A DNA stretch of 64,000 bases, from contig JAJEKV010000048.1 of NCBI GenBank assembly GCA_021234155.1, forward strand, positions 374,001 to 438,000, written 5' to 3'. This DNA is from Isoetes taiwanensis (taxonomy: Eukaryota; Streptophyta; Lycopodiopsida; Isoetales; Isoetaceae). This document shows, in pieces, positions 30,931 through 43,132 of this stretch (positions within the stretch are counted from its first letter, which is position 1; each line of letters begins with the position of its first letter). Under the pieces are notes generated by a model. The model was not told where the DNA came from. It worked only from the letters and a program-made list of their open reading frames with translations, and made no database searches. The position numbers and the translations under genes are program-made.

Positions 30931-33848
30931 CCCGTGAACATGAAAATCCATGGAACTAGCTTGAAATTCTGTCACTTCATGTCATATGAGCTGCCCAATG
31001 CATTCTTAAATGCCATTCTGTATAGAAAAACCAACCATATCTTTCATGATCATGAAACAAAGTCTGCATTTTTCATCCTATTGTTTGCAAGAATAGGCTG
31101 CTCATAAGGGAATGTTTCTAATTTAAAACCTCTATCCTTCACTCGTATCCCTTAAAATGGCAACAAAGCAGCGTTAATTTTGTATTGGCAGCTTGAATGC
31201 AAAGCCTACAACTAGATCATGCGAAAACCATTTATCTGTTTTATTTATTCTCTATAAAGTAACAAAATCGTCTACAATTTCATATATAGAATAGCTCCCA
31301 TCCCACCAAAGCCATATTGTGGATTAAACATGCTTATTTAAAACTTGATTGCAGATGCCCTTTTATTCTGAGTTGGTCTTATCATTCAAGAATATCTATT
31401 CCCTTTTATCTTCCATTCTATCCATTGTTCAAGCTCATCCCTGCTTGTTTCAACACTTCAAGCCTATCTAAAACCTTGAAAGCACAGCAGAAATTAAAAC
31501 CCCCAATAAGCCAACTAAAAAGCGTGTTAGAAGAAATGTCCATTTATCAAGCCATTTTTAATGCAGTAATTATTGTGTCGAGCTCAAACAAACTAGTAGG
31601 TATATAATCGATCTTGACGATTCCTCAATAAAAAAGGATCATGTGATTTACTGTCGTTTTTGGAGGTCTAAGATGATTTTGAAGAGGAAAATGAGCGTGA
31701 AGCGTCTTGGAAAAAGAGCGAGGGTGGCGGGACTTTTCGTTACTTCAAAACTTGCTCTAAAAGCGGATCTTTGATTTTTGGAATATTGCGCATAAGACTT
31801 CTCAACCATGCCATGGCACATGAAATAAATCTTGCTAGGAATCTCTAAACATCATACCGGATCAAATCTTTGAAAGGTAAAATTTGAATCTTTTCTTTGG
31901 TTTTCAACAATTTAAGAGTAACTTCAACTTACATTTCACATGTTTCAAAATATTTGGCATGATTAACTTCTTCAACCATGTTGCCAAGTACTAAAATCCA
32001 AACAGCTCTGCATAAAATACACCATTGTTCTATCCAAAAGCAGGAGATTGAACCATGTCTCCAAGTACCTAAAACACCAGACAACAGTTGATAAAATACA
32101 CCGTGCTAATAACCTATAAACATTGATATGAACCAGGCCGGATGTGAAGCCACATAATTTGTGACCATATATAGTCAACAATACTTGGCATCAATGTTGC
32201 TATCTTGTTTGATGATTCATAGTATCTTACTAACAACACAAAACAAATTGTTTCAATTCTCATACACATCCCGGTGAGCTTGAACCTCTTTGGGAGAGAG
32301 ATACGAATCACGTTTCAAGTGCAGTTCTTTAGGCCGTTGCATCAAAGGTTGGGAAGGTACAAAGATGTGGAGCGGTAGCCGATCTTGCTCATTATCAATT
32401 TCTACTATTTCTACTCTGCTTCTTCTTTCATCTATTTCTTCACATCATGCGCAATTCCACAAGCAAGTATTTAATATATTACGAAACATCACTTCAAGGT
32501 CAAAGAGAATGCAATCTTAACATTTTCAATTATGCATGTAAAGTTTATGCTGCACCTTCAATATATTCTCGAGGTGTGTTTGGTGGCCGTCACTTGCAAA
32601 CTTTACGGCAATAAGCGGTTACCACGGTTGGCTGCATATACAATATGATTGGAAGACTGGTTATGCTTGGAACTAAATAGCAATGTGCAAGAAGCGAGAA
32701 ATAAAAGAAACCAAATGACAAGCTTGGGACGTTGTTAAAGAACAAAAAGCTCACCTAACTTAGCAAGTTTTGTTTACCCATCCGGGAATAGGTTTACCAA
32801 TAACTCTCATGCATACATCACTACTAAAATGGTTTGATTCTTCACAATCAAGTGATAAGAATCCCCATTATAGTTTCAAAGAAGTTCCTCAATAAACTCC
32901 CTAAACTCAAGGGCATTCAAGGTCGGTTGTGCCTATTTGAAGGGTTTTTCTCGTACATAAAACCCGGACAATTCGTGTTTCTACCTCAAACATGCCACTA
33001 GAAGGATAATCATCGCACCATATCCATACTCCACTCCATGAGCTGCAGCCAACACATGAGCAACAACTTTGTTGGTCTAAATCTTGAAGGCCTAAAAACA
33101 AAATCTTTTGCATGAAATGCCATAATTTTGCACCAACCTTCTATGCGAATGATAAATCCCCACACCAAACCCGGTAGAAATAACCATTGAGGGGAGGATC
33201 ATAAAACATTAAGATATATAGGAAACCTTTCCATGCCCACGCTTCTTGGTCTTTGCTAGTATAAAAGAGTGAAGAAGGGCTGCTATTTACACTTGTCATA
33301 TTAAGATCTTCTCCTCCACCAAAACCCTCATTTAGACTCAGTAGAACACGCTATATGCACGCATAAAATAAAAAATAGGCTCTAACAATTCAAGTTTGTA
33401 CCCGACCAAGGACTATATTGTATGACCTCTTCATTGCCGCGTGAAGCTCTCGGTCCATAGCTTGGATGCGCTCACATTGTCGCGTGCGAAAATGCCTAAA
33501 AGCTGCCGATACCCAAATGTGGCGGAATGTTGAAAAATGGGCCTCTAGACCTCAAAATTGAGAAGGCAATGCAAGATTTGAAATCGGTGGTGAGGAAATG
33601 GAACCAAAATATATGGAGTCGATGGTAGGATTGACGGAATAGAGCAACATCTCCATAGCCGGTGGAAACAAAAATAAAGAGCATAGGATCAACTTAGGAT
33701 TAAGAAAGAACTAGAAAGAAAGAAAAAAAAATTCAATACGTACACTCCTCCTGCGACTCGTCCCGCTATAAGAGATTTGCATATGGATAAAAGGCCTCCA
33801 TGTGCATCAAACTTCAGGTTAGCCCGGTATGCACAAAGCAAATTACTT
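30931..33848. other. AT-rich DNA, no gene or repeat recognised
   Basis: Frames are all under 100 codons and without recognisable motifs. No tRNA, terminal repeat or retroelement domain was identified. Confidence 0.4.
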
Positions 33849-34365
33849 TGTTAGAATCAGAGCTTTGGGGTTTGAACCCAAGTATGCCAAGTCTCTGTCT
33901 CCTTCAAACCCACCAGCTCCTAAAAGCGCATACACACACCTTTATACTTTTCGGCTCCTTATGTTCTATATCACATTCATTCATATATATATATTTTCTT
34001 ATCAACTTTGGATATATCCACATGTCAAATCGTGCATGCCCTTCCTATAGAAAGTTTTCCAACTTACCTAAATAATAGGATGCCTGCTGTCCTTAAGTTC
34101 AGTTTGTCAAAGTCGTTGACTTTGACCCGTTTGACGATCAAAACCCTAAGTGGCGGGCAAAGGGGTATCCGCAGCGTTTTCGGCGGACGTAGCAAGCGTG
34201 CGGGTAGTACACGCCCACCACTTTTTCGACTTCTATGTTTTTTTTCTTGCATTCGCGCCTTTGCTTCTCATGAATGCTTGTATGAATCCTTATTAGCCTA
34301 GGGGAGCCAAGATGTGGTCACTAATCCCTTATATGCTCGAATATCACATGACACATAATTTTAAC
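33849..34365 (-). repeat. Copia-2 3' LTR
   Basis: It pairs with 38690-39205. The top strand begins TGTTAGAATC and ends TAATTTTAACA. Shared text includes GTTGACTTTGACCCGTTT and GGAGCCAAGATGTGGTCAC. Confidence 0.9.
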
Positions 34366-34380
34366 ATTCCCCTTCATGTG
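34366..34380 (-). promoter_or_regulatory. Copia-2 polypurine tract
   Basis: The minus strand reads CACATGAAGGGGAA directly before the 3' LTR. Confidence 0.65.
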
Positions 34381-34513
34381 ATATTCCCTGTTTATCCTGG
34401 TCTGTAGCAAACTTCTTAATTCCACAAATCACGGACAATGGTAAGGCTTTTGTAAGTATATCCGCTTTCGTTGATCTTGTGAACTAACATAAGTTAAATG
34501 CATCGATCCTTCT

Positions 34514-36050
34514 TTACCATATCGATAAAATGAACCTCCATATCAATATGTTTTGATCTTTCATGCGAGAATTGGGTTTTGTCATAGCAATACAACTAGT
34601 ATTATCACAATAAATGATTGTTGGTCCTCTTTGAGCAAACCCAAATTCTGCCATAAGCCTTCTTTCCCAAATAAGTTCCTTAGTCAGCGAGGGGCTGAGT
34701 GAAGTTGTACTCGGCTTGAGCACTAGATAAACAATCTTTGCTTTGCTTCTTGCACTTCCAAGCAACTGGGGCTCCACCTAATAAAATAACATACCCTGAA
34801 GTTGATTTTTGTTTATCTAAATCTCCTCCCCAATCAGCATCACAATAAGCCTGCAATTGCAAGTTGGTTCCATTAAATACTATACCAAAATGCATTGTAC
34901 CTTTCAAGTATTTGAGAATCCTTTTTGCTGCATTCCAGTGTCCTTTACCAGCCTTGTCATTGTACCTACTGAGAATATTAACTGCAAATGCAATGTCAGG
35001 CCTAGTACAATTGGCTACATAGGACAAACAACCAATCAAACTTCTGTAAGGTATTTTCTCCATTTGTTTGCTTTACGTTTTACGTCTTTGGGCTCATATC
35101 TGCTTGAAATTACGTGACCCGGGAACTATAGGAGTATATGCCATATTGCAATCTTCCATATGAAATTTCTTCAACATGTTTTGAATATGCCCTTGTTGAC
35201 TCAAAGCTAATATCTTGTGATTTCTGTCCCTGTAAACATCTATGCCCAGAAACCTCTTTAATTCTCCAAGATCACTCATTTGGAATCGTTTCTTTAAGAT
35301 ATCTTTGCAATGATTTAGTACTTGAGTTCCCTTTGATATCATAATATTGTCATCAACATATAAAGCAATAATGCACCAGGCATCTCCCATTTTGAACCTA
35401 TAGATATTACCATCATAATTGAGCTTCTCAAAACCTTGTTCTACAAGATATCCATCCATACATTTATACCATTCCCTAGGAATTTGTTTAAGACCATAGA
35501 CTGCTCTATTCAACTTCCAAATTTTTCCTTTGTCCTCTTCAAACCCAGTGCGAGGTCTTAAATAAATTTCCTCCTCTAATTTAGCATTCAAGAATCTTTG
35601 TACTTACATCCATATGATGGATTTCAAGGTCACAAGCATTAGCAATAGCTAATAACATTCTCAAACTATTTATCTTTACCAATGGTGAGAATGTTTCATC
35701 AAAATCTTCCCCTTTTTTGTGTAAAGCCACATGTGCAACAAATTCGGCTTTGAATTTCTTAGTATTTTTTCTACTCTGGTTTTATTCTATAGATCCACTT
35801 ACTTCCAACTATATTCTTATCGGAAGGAATATCTACTCTTTTTTGTATAAGTGTTGGTTCTTTTGAATGCTCTCATTTCTTCTTCCATAGCACATTTCAG
35901 TTCTTTCCATTCATATCTTGAGCTGCCTCCATATAATTTTGTGGAATCTTGTGCGTTTCAAGTATCAAAATGTCAAATCTGATATTAATTTCTCCTACAC
36001 GAGATCTAAGTCTTTTACTTTTCCCAAGTTCAGTTCTACCATGAGACTCT
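34514..36050 (-). pseudogene. Copia-2 reverse transcriptase and RNase H
   Basis: Frame 35591-35094 holds AVYGLKQIPREWYKCMDGYL, the catalytic LYVDDNIMISK and LGELKRFLGIDVYRD. Frame 35063-34680 holds PYRSLIGCLSYVANCTRPDI and RNase H motifs (YCDADWGGDLDKQKSTSGYV, then SSAQAEY). Frame 34777-34514 ends RNase H with YCDNTSCIAM. The N-terminal RT part to about 36050 is shredded by frameshifts. The function is copying element RNA to DNA; the gene is dead. Confidence 0.8.
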
Positions 36051-37500
36051 AAATTATGTTTTGCTTCTTACGCCAACATTTGAGCTTACGTTTCGATGCG
36101 GGTTTTCTTTTTGGTCTATCGGTTTTATCACCCTCTGCCTCTTGGTGTTCAATCTCTTGCTTTCGACTTGAGTTCCACTTCGGCTCAACAACATTACTTG
36201 GAATCATTTCGACTCATTATCGAGTCACTGAAATCTACTGCTTCAATCCTTGAGTTTTCTCCTCTTCACTTATTGGTGATTTGCTTCTTCAATACTATCT
36301 TTCCTTTCACTTTCACATGGATCTTGGTATTTATCTTGGGAATTTTCCTATAAAATTCATTTTCATTGAAGACCACATCTCTACTCACTATAATTTTTCT
36401 TCTAGCGGGGATCATATAATCTGAATGCTTTCAAGTTAGAATCATACCCTACTAGATAAGATATGTATGCTCTATCATCCAACTTTTTCCTTAGTTCTTG
36501 GGCACATGTACAAAGCATAAACACCCATATGCTTTTAATCTATCATAAGAAGGTGACTTACGGACCAAAGCATTTACGGAATTGCACCTTTAATACTTGA
36601 TGAAGGTAATAAGTTTTGAATGTAGGCGACCGTCTTCGACTTCATCCATAAATAATTTGGTAAGCGAGTACTTCAACATGGACCTCACAAACATCAAGCA
36701 ATGTTCTATTTTTCTTTTTACGCAACTCCATTTTTTGTTGTGGTGAGTATCGCATGTCAATTGCCTCTCGATTCCCCCTGTTTGCACAAAAGCTTTAAAT
36801 TCATCGAGGAGATATATTCACCTCCTCACAATCGACCTTATGCACTTTATCTTCCTTCGGTTTCTAGCTTCGGTTTCATTGATAAATAACTTCAAAGCAT
36901 CACAAGCTTGGTCTTTTGTTTTCAAAATATAACACTTGGTTTTTACGCTGAAATCATCAATAAAGCTCATGAAATATCTATGCCCCTCAAACTAGTAACA
37001 TTTATAGGACCACATAAATCTGTGTGCACCAAATCCAAAATGCCCTTTGCTCTTTTGTGTGACCTTTTAAATGGCAATCTTGATTGCTTTCAAGTTAATG
37101 ACCCCCACATAAGAACTTTTCATTTTGTACCTTGGCGGATATTAATCCCTTTTCTCCAAGTCTTTTAATTGTTGCGGCATTTACATGACATAATCTGTTA
37201 TGCCATATTTTCACATCGAATATTCCACAAGGTTAATTTCATGAAGATGCTCCATATCAATCAAAGAGATTACCAACTCTTTTGCCAATAAATTTTAATT
37301 CACCATTAAGAAATACTTTACAAGCGGATCTGTTCAAGCGGTACTTTATATCCCAAATCCACAAGGCGGCATATGGATATGAGATTTCTAACAAGGCTGG
37401 GCACACACAAAACATCTCTCAATTTTTTGAGTTTTGCCATTTAAGTCAAACAACTCTAAAACTCGGTATCTTCTATTTTCTTCAAACCCCCATCACCAAG
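36051..37500 (-). pseudogene. Copia-2 integrase, heavily frameshifted
   Basis: Pieces are visible on the minus strand: GIERQLTC followed by an RKIEHCL...RSMLKYSL stretch (36787-36590), equivalent to GVAERKNRTL...RSML of copia integrases. Near 37000, bottom-strand fragments match the DLVHTDLCGP block. Low-complexity indels disrupt nearly every motif, so active-site residues cannot be placed with confidence. Confidence 0.6.
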
Positions 37501-38640
37501 TTGCACATGTCCTTCCTTCTTTTCCCAATCCTTAAGCATATGCAAGTCACACATCACACTTTTTTTACGCTCCTGAATCTATAACAACAAATTGTTTATT
37601 GCTTTTTCCTTGGAAACTACGAAACATTACAAGCTAAATTCTTCCTTACCTCCAAGGTATCATTCTCAAGTTCACCTTCACTACTATCTTGCTTTTCTAC
37701 CACATTAATACTTGAGCCTCCTTTGAATTTTTCCCTTGCCTCTGCCACCTCTATAAGTTTGGAGAATCCCCCTCGACCTCTTCCCTTTTTAGGACTTGGG
37801 CAATCAAAAGCAAAATGCCCTTTGCCTTCACAATTGAAACATCTAAATTCCTTCTCACTATTGTTTGGACATTCACTCTTTAGGTGACCAAATTGATTGC
37901 ATGCATAACAAGGTCCTACTTTCCTTCTTACAAAACCACCTCTTTTAGTCTTACACGTATACAAGACCTCACGAGGATTGATCGGCTTCCTCGTGTAATA
38001 GTAGACTTTCAAACTACGTGCGTATCATTCGATAGCATGCTCCTTGGAAGTGGCTACATTTACGAGTAAAGTTGCCAAGTGACTATTATGAGATCTTTGC
38101 TCTTGCCAAAGCAAGTATTTGATCTTTTGTTCATTCAAGATATTTCCAGCTCCCTCAAGATTTGCAATAATGGAATCAAATCTCTCCAAAAAGTCGGTCG
38201 GGTTATCCTTCTCAAACAATTTCATCTTCCTTAAGCTTTGTTTTTCTAGCACATCTATTTGTGAAGAACTTTTTGTTCATAGTGCTTTATCAAATAATCC
38301 CACATTTCCTTAGGCTTCATGCCTCGAAGCTTCGATTTTAAAGCGGTGCCTACCTTACACATGATTATGGCACTGGGCCTCCATAATCTTAGCTTCATCT
38401 TACGCTCCGAACTCGGAGAAGTTGCCCTTGCGGTAGACACACCTTCACGAAGTCCCCCGCACCAGATTGAGCATTACCACTACTAGCGGCGGTTGAATTA
38501 CGAGCTAGTTGCACGCTCTTTGGACTACCATCAAACAAATACCACAACTTTTCAAACTCCGGCACACCTCTAATACCCACCTTCAGTTTGAAATCCTCCA
38601 TCTCCTTTAAAGACTTCAATAGAGTTCAATAGATTTGCCC
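37501..38640 (-). pseudogene. Copia-2 gag with two zinc knuckles, and protease start
   Basis: Frame 38012-37617 carries two CCHC knuckles, CYACNQFGHLKSEC and CFNCEGKGHFAFDC, before a basic KKGRGRGG stretch. Upstream frames give MKPKEMWDYLIKHYEQK and KLFEKDNPTDFLERFDSII, typical copia gag. Just downstream, about 37580, the strand reads FVVIDSGA, the aspartic protease active-site block. Gag packages the element RNA and protease matures the polyprotein. The region is split into at least four frames. Confidence 0.75.
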
Positions 38641-38673
38641 GAATCGGTTTGTCATTATCACGGGGGAACTAGT

Positions 38674-38689
38674 TAGCTCTCGATACCAA
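38674..38689 (-). promoter_or_regulatory. Copia-2 variant primer-binding site
   Basis: The minus strand reads TGGTATCGAGAGC beside the 5' LTR. The usual initiator-Met complement is TGGTATCAGAGC, so the site appears altered by one inserted base. Confidence 0.6.
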
Positions 38690-39205
38690 TGTTAGAATCG
38701 AGCTTGGGGTTTGAACCAAGTATGCCAAGTCTCTGTCTCCTTCAAACCCACCCAGCTCCTAAAAGCGCATACACACACCTTTATACGCTTTTCGGCTCCT
38801 TATGTTCTATATCACATTCATTCATATATATATTTTTCTTATCAACTGGATATATCCACATGTCAAATCGTGCATGCCCCTTCCTATAGAAAGTTTTCCA
38901 ACTTACCTAAATAATAGGATGCCCTGCTGTCCTTAAGTTCAGTTTGTCAAAGTCGTTGACTTTGACCCGTTTATTTCGATCAAAACCCTAAGTGGCGGGC
39001 AAGGGGTATCAGCGTTTTCGGCGGCCCGTAGCTTAGCGTCACGGGTAGTACGCCCACCACTTTTTCGACTTCTATTTTTTTTCTTGCATTCTTTGCCTTT
39101 GCTTCTCATGAATGCTTGTATGAATCCTCATTAGCCTAGGGGAGCCAAGATGTGGTCACTAATCCCCTTATATGCTCGAATATCACATGACACATAATTT
39201 TAACA
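38690..39205 (-). repeat. Copia-2 5' LTR
   Basis: It pairs with 33849-34365. The differences include several 1-5 nt indels around GGCGGGCAA and GTAGC stretches. Confidence 0.9.
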
Positions 39206-39504
39206 CCGCCTGGCAACAGGGATGACCTAACATTTCTGACTTACTTGACGGGTTTTAGCGTTTTTTGGCATATTCTAGGTATACCAAAAATGAGAACATA
39301 CACGCAAGGCAAGCGAAGACAAGTCCCTAAAAAACTAATTTAAATGCTCAACAATAAACAATTAAACAAACTAATGGAACTCTTTGATAGAACTAGGTAG
39401 CAATGCCACTTTACACCTCTAGTAATGAAACTACCTTAAGCTCAAAAAACTATGCACCTGTACATCTCATAGGAGGGATAACTGGGGTAACGGTATTAAC
39501 AGGG

Positions 39505-39785
39505 GCAGCAAAGGTCTGCACCATAGGCACATCTGGTGCAATAGAAAATGCAGACCGCTGCCCGTTTAGCCTTCCGGGCTCGCAAAGAAGCCTGGGAGGT
39601 GCTAAGAGAGCCCTGATCTGCCATATCGTGGATTGCAATCAAGCATAGTCAATCACGAATGTTAGTACATGAGATGCCAAAGAACCATGGCTCCATGAGG
39701 AAATGCAGTACAACCACCCCAAGCAAGGTAGCAACCAAGTTAAACAAACAGAAAAAGTCCAAATTGAAGTGCCGCAACTAGATGA
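39505..39785 (-). repeat. Dispersed repeat R330, copy 2
   Basis: It matches 13622-13960 in order: CATCTGGTGCAATAGAAAA, GCAAAGAAGCCTGGGAGGT, AATCACGAATGTTAGTACA, GGTAGCAACCAAGTTAAACA. No LINE tail is attached here. Strand is assigned by analogy with copy 1. Confidence 0.65.
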
Positions 39786-41048
39786 GAAATATTCATTTTG
39801 TACTTATTCTTGTTGATTAATAAACGTTAAAAAACCTTAGATATATTATGTTGGTCATATAATATGTCCCCTAGGGGCAAAGACTCAACATGTTACTAAG
39901 TGTGAGCCATTAAAACCCACACGTGTGGCACATGTTTATTCGCATGTGTGACACATGTCAAAAGGAGCACCCCATCTCAAATATAGGTATTTGCCATAAA
40001 GGTGCTAGTGGCCCCACTTGCCACGTGGCAAGGCATCATTGGACCATGTGGCCCAATCGCAGACCAAGGCCCCAATTTAAAGGTCTATATAAAGGAGAGA
40101 GCTTAAACCTTAGATCTTTTAAGTTTTGGGCCAGCAGCGAGTTCAGGCCCTTCTGGAGGCAATTTTGGGCTTTGGAGGATAGAAGCCAGTCTCAGAGCTT
40201 GAGTAGAGCTCACATATCTAAGGCGCTGCCCCAATGCCTTCATATTTCGCGGAGAGCGCCATATCGGGCAGATTTCAGTGGAGAGTTGAGCGAAGGAGCA
40301 GGTTGGTCATATTTTAGATTGTTAATCATAGCTTAGTAGTAGGAATTAAGATAGGGAACATTTCTACTGTTACATGCTCATAGACCAATAACCCCAACCA
40401 GGCTGACCAAAGAACACTGGTCCTTGTATTCTTTAGGGTTAGATATGATGTACTAGAAACTGTTGTTCTATTATGATGTTAGATGATCATGGTATGATAC
40501 TCTTTTGCACCTCTTATGTATGGGGTTGGGGGGGGGGAGGGGGGAGTGGGGTAGAGACCTAGGAGCTATGTCTAGTATGATCCTAATAGTTAGTCCTCTG
40601 TAATTCCCATTACAATGCATCCGAGAACTCGCATGATCGTGGGCCTAGGGCCTTGATTGGCTTAGAATAGAGGACGTTCCAATTGCAGAGGGATCCAGGG
40701 TATGTTGGTCTGCCAGGGATCCATAGCAAGCTAGAACTAATACCTTGTCACTCCGAGAGGGCAAGGTATGGGTTTGACCCCTCCTAGGTGATGCGTCACC
40801 TCAGTGAGATTAGGCTAGTTGCCTGCTATGACAAGATACCTCTTGGAGGGAGCAGACTCGAAGATTTTCAATCTATCTGCAAAGTATGCACAAGAGGGGC
40901 AAATGGAGTGGACTACCTTTACCATTGTTCTATGCCAGCCAACTCCAGCATTACAATTTCCGTCTATTGTTACCTTGTGGCTCCGGCCGTCAGTCTTACC
41001 TCACAGAGTTTGAGCTTGGGTTGGGGGCTCCGTGATGCTTTGTATTAT
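39786..41048. other. Unassigned DNA; possible solo LTR
   Basis: No coding frame of note. It contains a TATA-like CTATATAAAGG at about 40084-40094 followed by a non-coding leader-like stretch, and a G-rich tract at 40521-40552. A TATA box with no gene could mark a solo LTR, but no matching second copy is present. Confidence 0.3.
41044..41048. repeat. Copia-3 target-site duplication, left
   Basis: ATTAT, identical to 50940-50944. Confidence 0.85.
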
Positions 41049-41618
41049 TGTTAAAAATATGTTATTGCATAATTGTCTTAGGCAGAAGACCACAGCTGAG
41101 AAAAGATTCAAATGCTCTGCATGCACATTGGTGCACTGTGAGTACAAGGTCACATTGATTTGCAGAAGGTTACAAAAGGTTCAACCAAGTGGTTTATATT
41201 CAACCTAAAGGTCGTATGGTTAAAGGTAAATCCTAAGACATTATATTTATTAAGGCATTGAACCATTGAGTGGTTATATTATCATATGGATATGATCGAA
41301 GGAGTTTTTGGAGGCAAACGAAAATTGAATATAGAAACTTCCGGATCGATCTGTAGAACCTCCTCCCAAACCGTCGGAGCTGAAAAAGAATAAAAGACAA
41401 GTAGACAGAACAAAGGGAGCGGATCAAACCAGTGGATTCCGACACCAAGGGGAGAGCATTGTTCGACAAGGGATTGAAGTGTATGAAATTCATTATTTAC
41501 TGACCATTACTTGCTACAGTAAAATTGCTTGAAGTGAATTATATGATTAATGGTTATTTGAATAAATCTCACAATGCTGTACCTTTGTTCTATTTGAGAT
41601 TGTGATCTAATTATCACA
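41049..41618 (+). repeat. Copia-3 5' LTR
   Basis: TGTTAAAAATATG...TTATCACA. It is nearly identical to the 3' LTR apart from deletions in its last 120 bp, making it about 70 bp shorter. Confidence 0.9.
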
Positions 41619-41640
41619 TCACATCGGTATCGTGAAAGTT
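41619..41640 (+). promoter_or_regulatory. Copia-3 degraded primer-binding site
   Basis: TCGGTATCGTGAAAG follows the LTR where TGGTATCAGAGC is expected. Six of the first eight bases (GGTATC) agree. Confidence 0.5.
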
Positions 41641-41664
41641 CAGTGTTAAGAGAAGTTATCCAAA

Positions 41665-41955
41665 ATGTCGAGTAGATTTGGAGCAAGCCTTTTGAGTGCT
41701 GTTGATGTGTATAAGGGAGGTCCAGGTTTCCAGGTGTGGAAGGACTCTATAATACACATATTGGAGGTGGAGGACCTTTGGGACCTAGTAAATCCCTTAG
41801 GAGAAAGCTCACCTAATACTGATGTAAGGTCTACTGCAAGTTGTTCTGCGGGGATCACGGAGGAGGAGCTAATGAATCGAGAACCATTTGAAGGAATAAA
41901 GGAGCTCGAGGAAAGAGGTAAGGAATCATTTCTTCCAAAGTCGACCCCGTGGTAA
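41665..41955 (+). pseudogene. Copia-3 gag, N-terminal part
   Basis: From ATG 41665 the frame reads SSRFGASLLSAVDVYKGGP, then GFQVWKDSIIHILEVEDLWD, a normal copia gag start. It stops soon after entering the TIR element at about 41951. The gag middle section is missing or replaced before coding resumes near 42144. Confidence 0.7.
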
Positions 41956-42125
41956 AAGCATGTTAGGGTGTACCACTTTTGGAAGGAATAAAGGGAGCTT
42001 TCTCATTTTCATTTTTTTCATTAAAACTAATACAAAATTCCAAAATAAAAGTCAAGGACGTGTTAATATTCAAAGTTAAGATAAAGAATCATTTCTTCCA
42101 AAGGGACACCTAACATGCTTTTACC
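41951..42125. mobile_element. Small TIR (MITE-like) element in Copia-3 gag
   Basis: GGTAAAAGCATGTTAGGGTG at 41951 and CACCTAACATGCTTTTACC ending 42125 are inverted repeats with a one-base difference. The element is about 175 bp, AT-rich inside and non-coding. A segment containing AATCATTTCTTCCAAAG occurs both outside the left end (41924) and inside the right end (42088). A clear target duplication could not be fixed, so the superfamily is unknown. Confidence 0.6.
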
Positions 42126-42143
42126 CCCACTATAAGACTAAAG

Positions 42144-43130
42144 TTGAGAAACAAAAGTCCAAGGGAGATGTGGACATATTTGATCAAGCATTTTGAAGAG
42201 AAGACATCTTCTCAAATAGATCTGCTTGATAAGGAGCTCAGAAATTTGAAATTGCATGATGAAGATGATTTGTCAGATTTTTTCAACAAATTTGACAATA
42301 TTGTGGCTGATTTGGCTGCTGCAGGAGTAGACTTGTCTGAAAGATTTCAAGTTTTAGCCATAGCCAGGGCAGTGATTGAAAATGAGCAGTTGGGTTTGTT
42401 TATAAGGAATGTTGCCAAGAATAGGGATGAGGCAGAAAACATTCTGAGAACTGAAGTGGAACAAAAGAAGGTTGCTAGAAACAATGATGATGAAGAAATC
42501 GAGATCTTGTTTGCTGGAAAAAAAGGAAAAAGCTCAGTCAAGAAAATAATCTGCTATAATTGCAATGAGGAAGGGCATATGAAGAATAATTGCCCAAAAC
42601 TGAAAAGGGATTTTAACTGCTACAATTGTGGTGGCAGGGGGCATTTGGCAGCCAAATGTCCAACACCAAAGGATTACAAAGGTAAAGGAAAAAAAGGAGA
42701 AGCAAGGGGAAAAGGAGGAAGAAAACCTGCTGGAACTTTCATAGCTAAAGAACATGAAGATGAAGATAAAGAGTGCACTGAAGATGAGGAAGAGGTAACC
42801 AATGAATTTGCTGTGCTTGATGAAAGAGTTGCTAACAAAAATTCTCATTCTCTTGTAGTTGATAGTGGAGCTGAAAGATCAGTAGTGCAGACCACTGATC
42901 TACTTAAGAGGGTTTCCAAAAATCACACAAGGAGTGTACAAGTGGGAAATGGAGCTTTACAACCCATTGAAGCAAGAGGACTGTTGCAGTTGACAGATTT
43001 AGAAGGAAATGTAGTTGATATTGAAAATGTTTTATGCGTGCCTAGCATAATTAAAAACTTGATCTCTGTTAGTCAGTTAGTAGATCTTGGCTATAGAGTC
43101 AACTTTGACTCTCATGGATGTAATAACTTT
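42144..43130 (+). CDS. Copia-3 gag C-terminus and protease (truncated)
   Basis: One frame with SPREMWTYLIKHFEEK, DDLSDFFNKFDNIVADL (capsid region), two CCHC knuckles (CYNCNEEGHMKNNC, CYNCGGRGHLAAKC), a KGKGKKGEARGKGG basic stretch and the protease site VVDSGAERSV. It continues through VLCVPSIIKNLISVSQLVDL and is cut by LINE-C after FDSHGCN near 43123; a chance stop follows at 43142. There is no ATG at the frame start, which lies just after the TIR element. Confidence 0.8.
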
Positions 43131-43132
43131 GG

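Larger units (their letters stand above)
33849..39205 (-). mobile_element. Copia-2: Ty1/copia LTR retrotransposon, minus strand
   Basis: LTRs of about 517 and 516 bp (33849-34365, 38690-39205) flank gag, protease, integrase, RT and RNase H in copia order on the minus strand. A polypurine tract lies beside the 3' LTR and a variant primer-binding site beside the 5' LTR. Flanking pentamers TACTT and CCGCC do not match, so no target duplication is seen. Many small indels break the frames, and the LTRs differ by small indels as well as substitutions. Confidence 0.85.

Noticed and set aside
32290-32520. Short plus-strand frame with a serine-rich stretch as a small protein gene
   Set aside because: 76 codons, no motif, no splice or promoter context; indistinguishable from chance.
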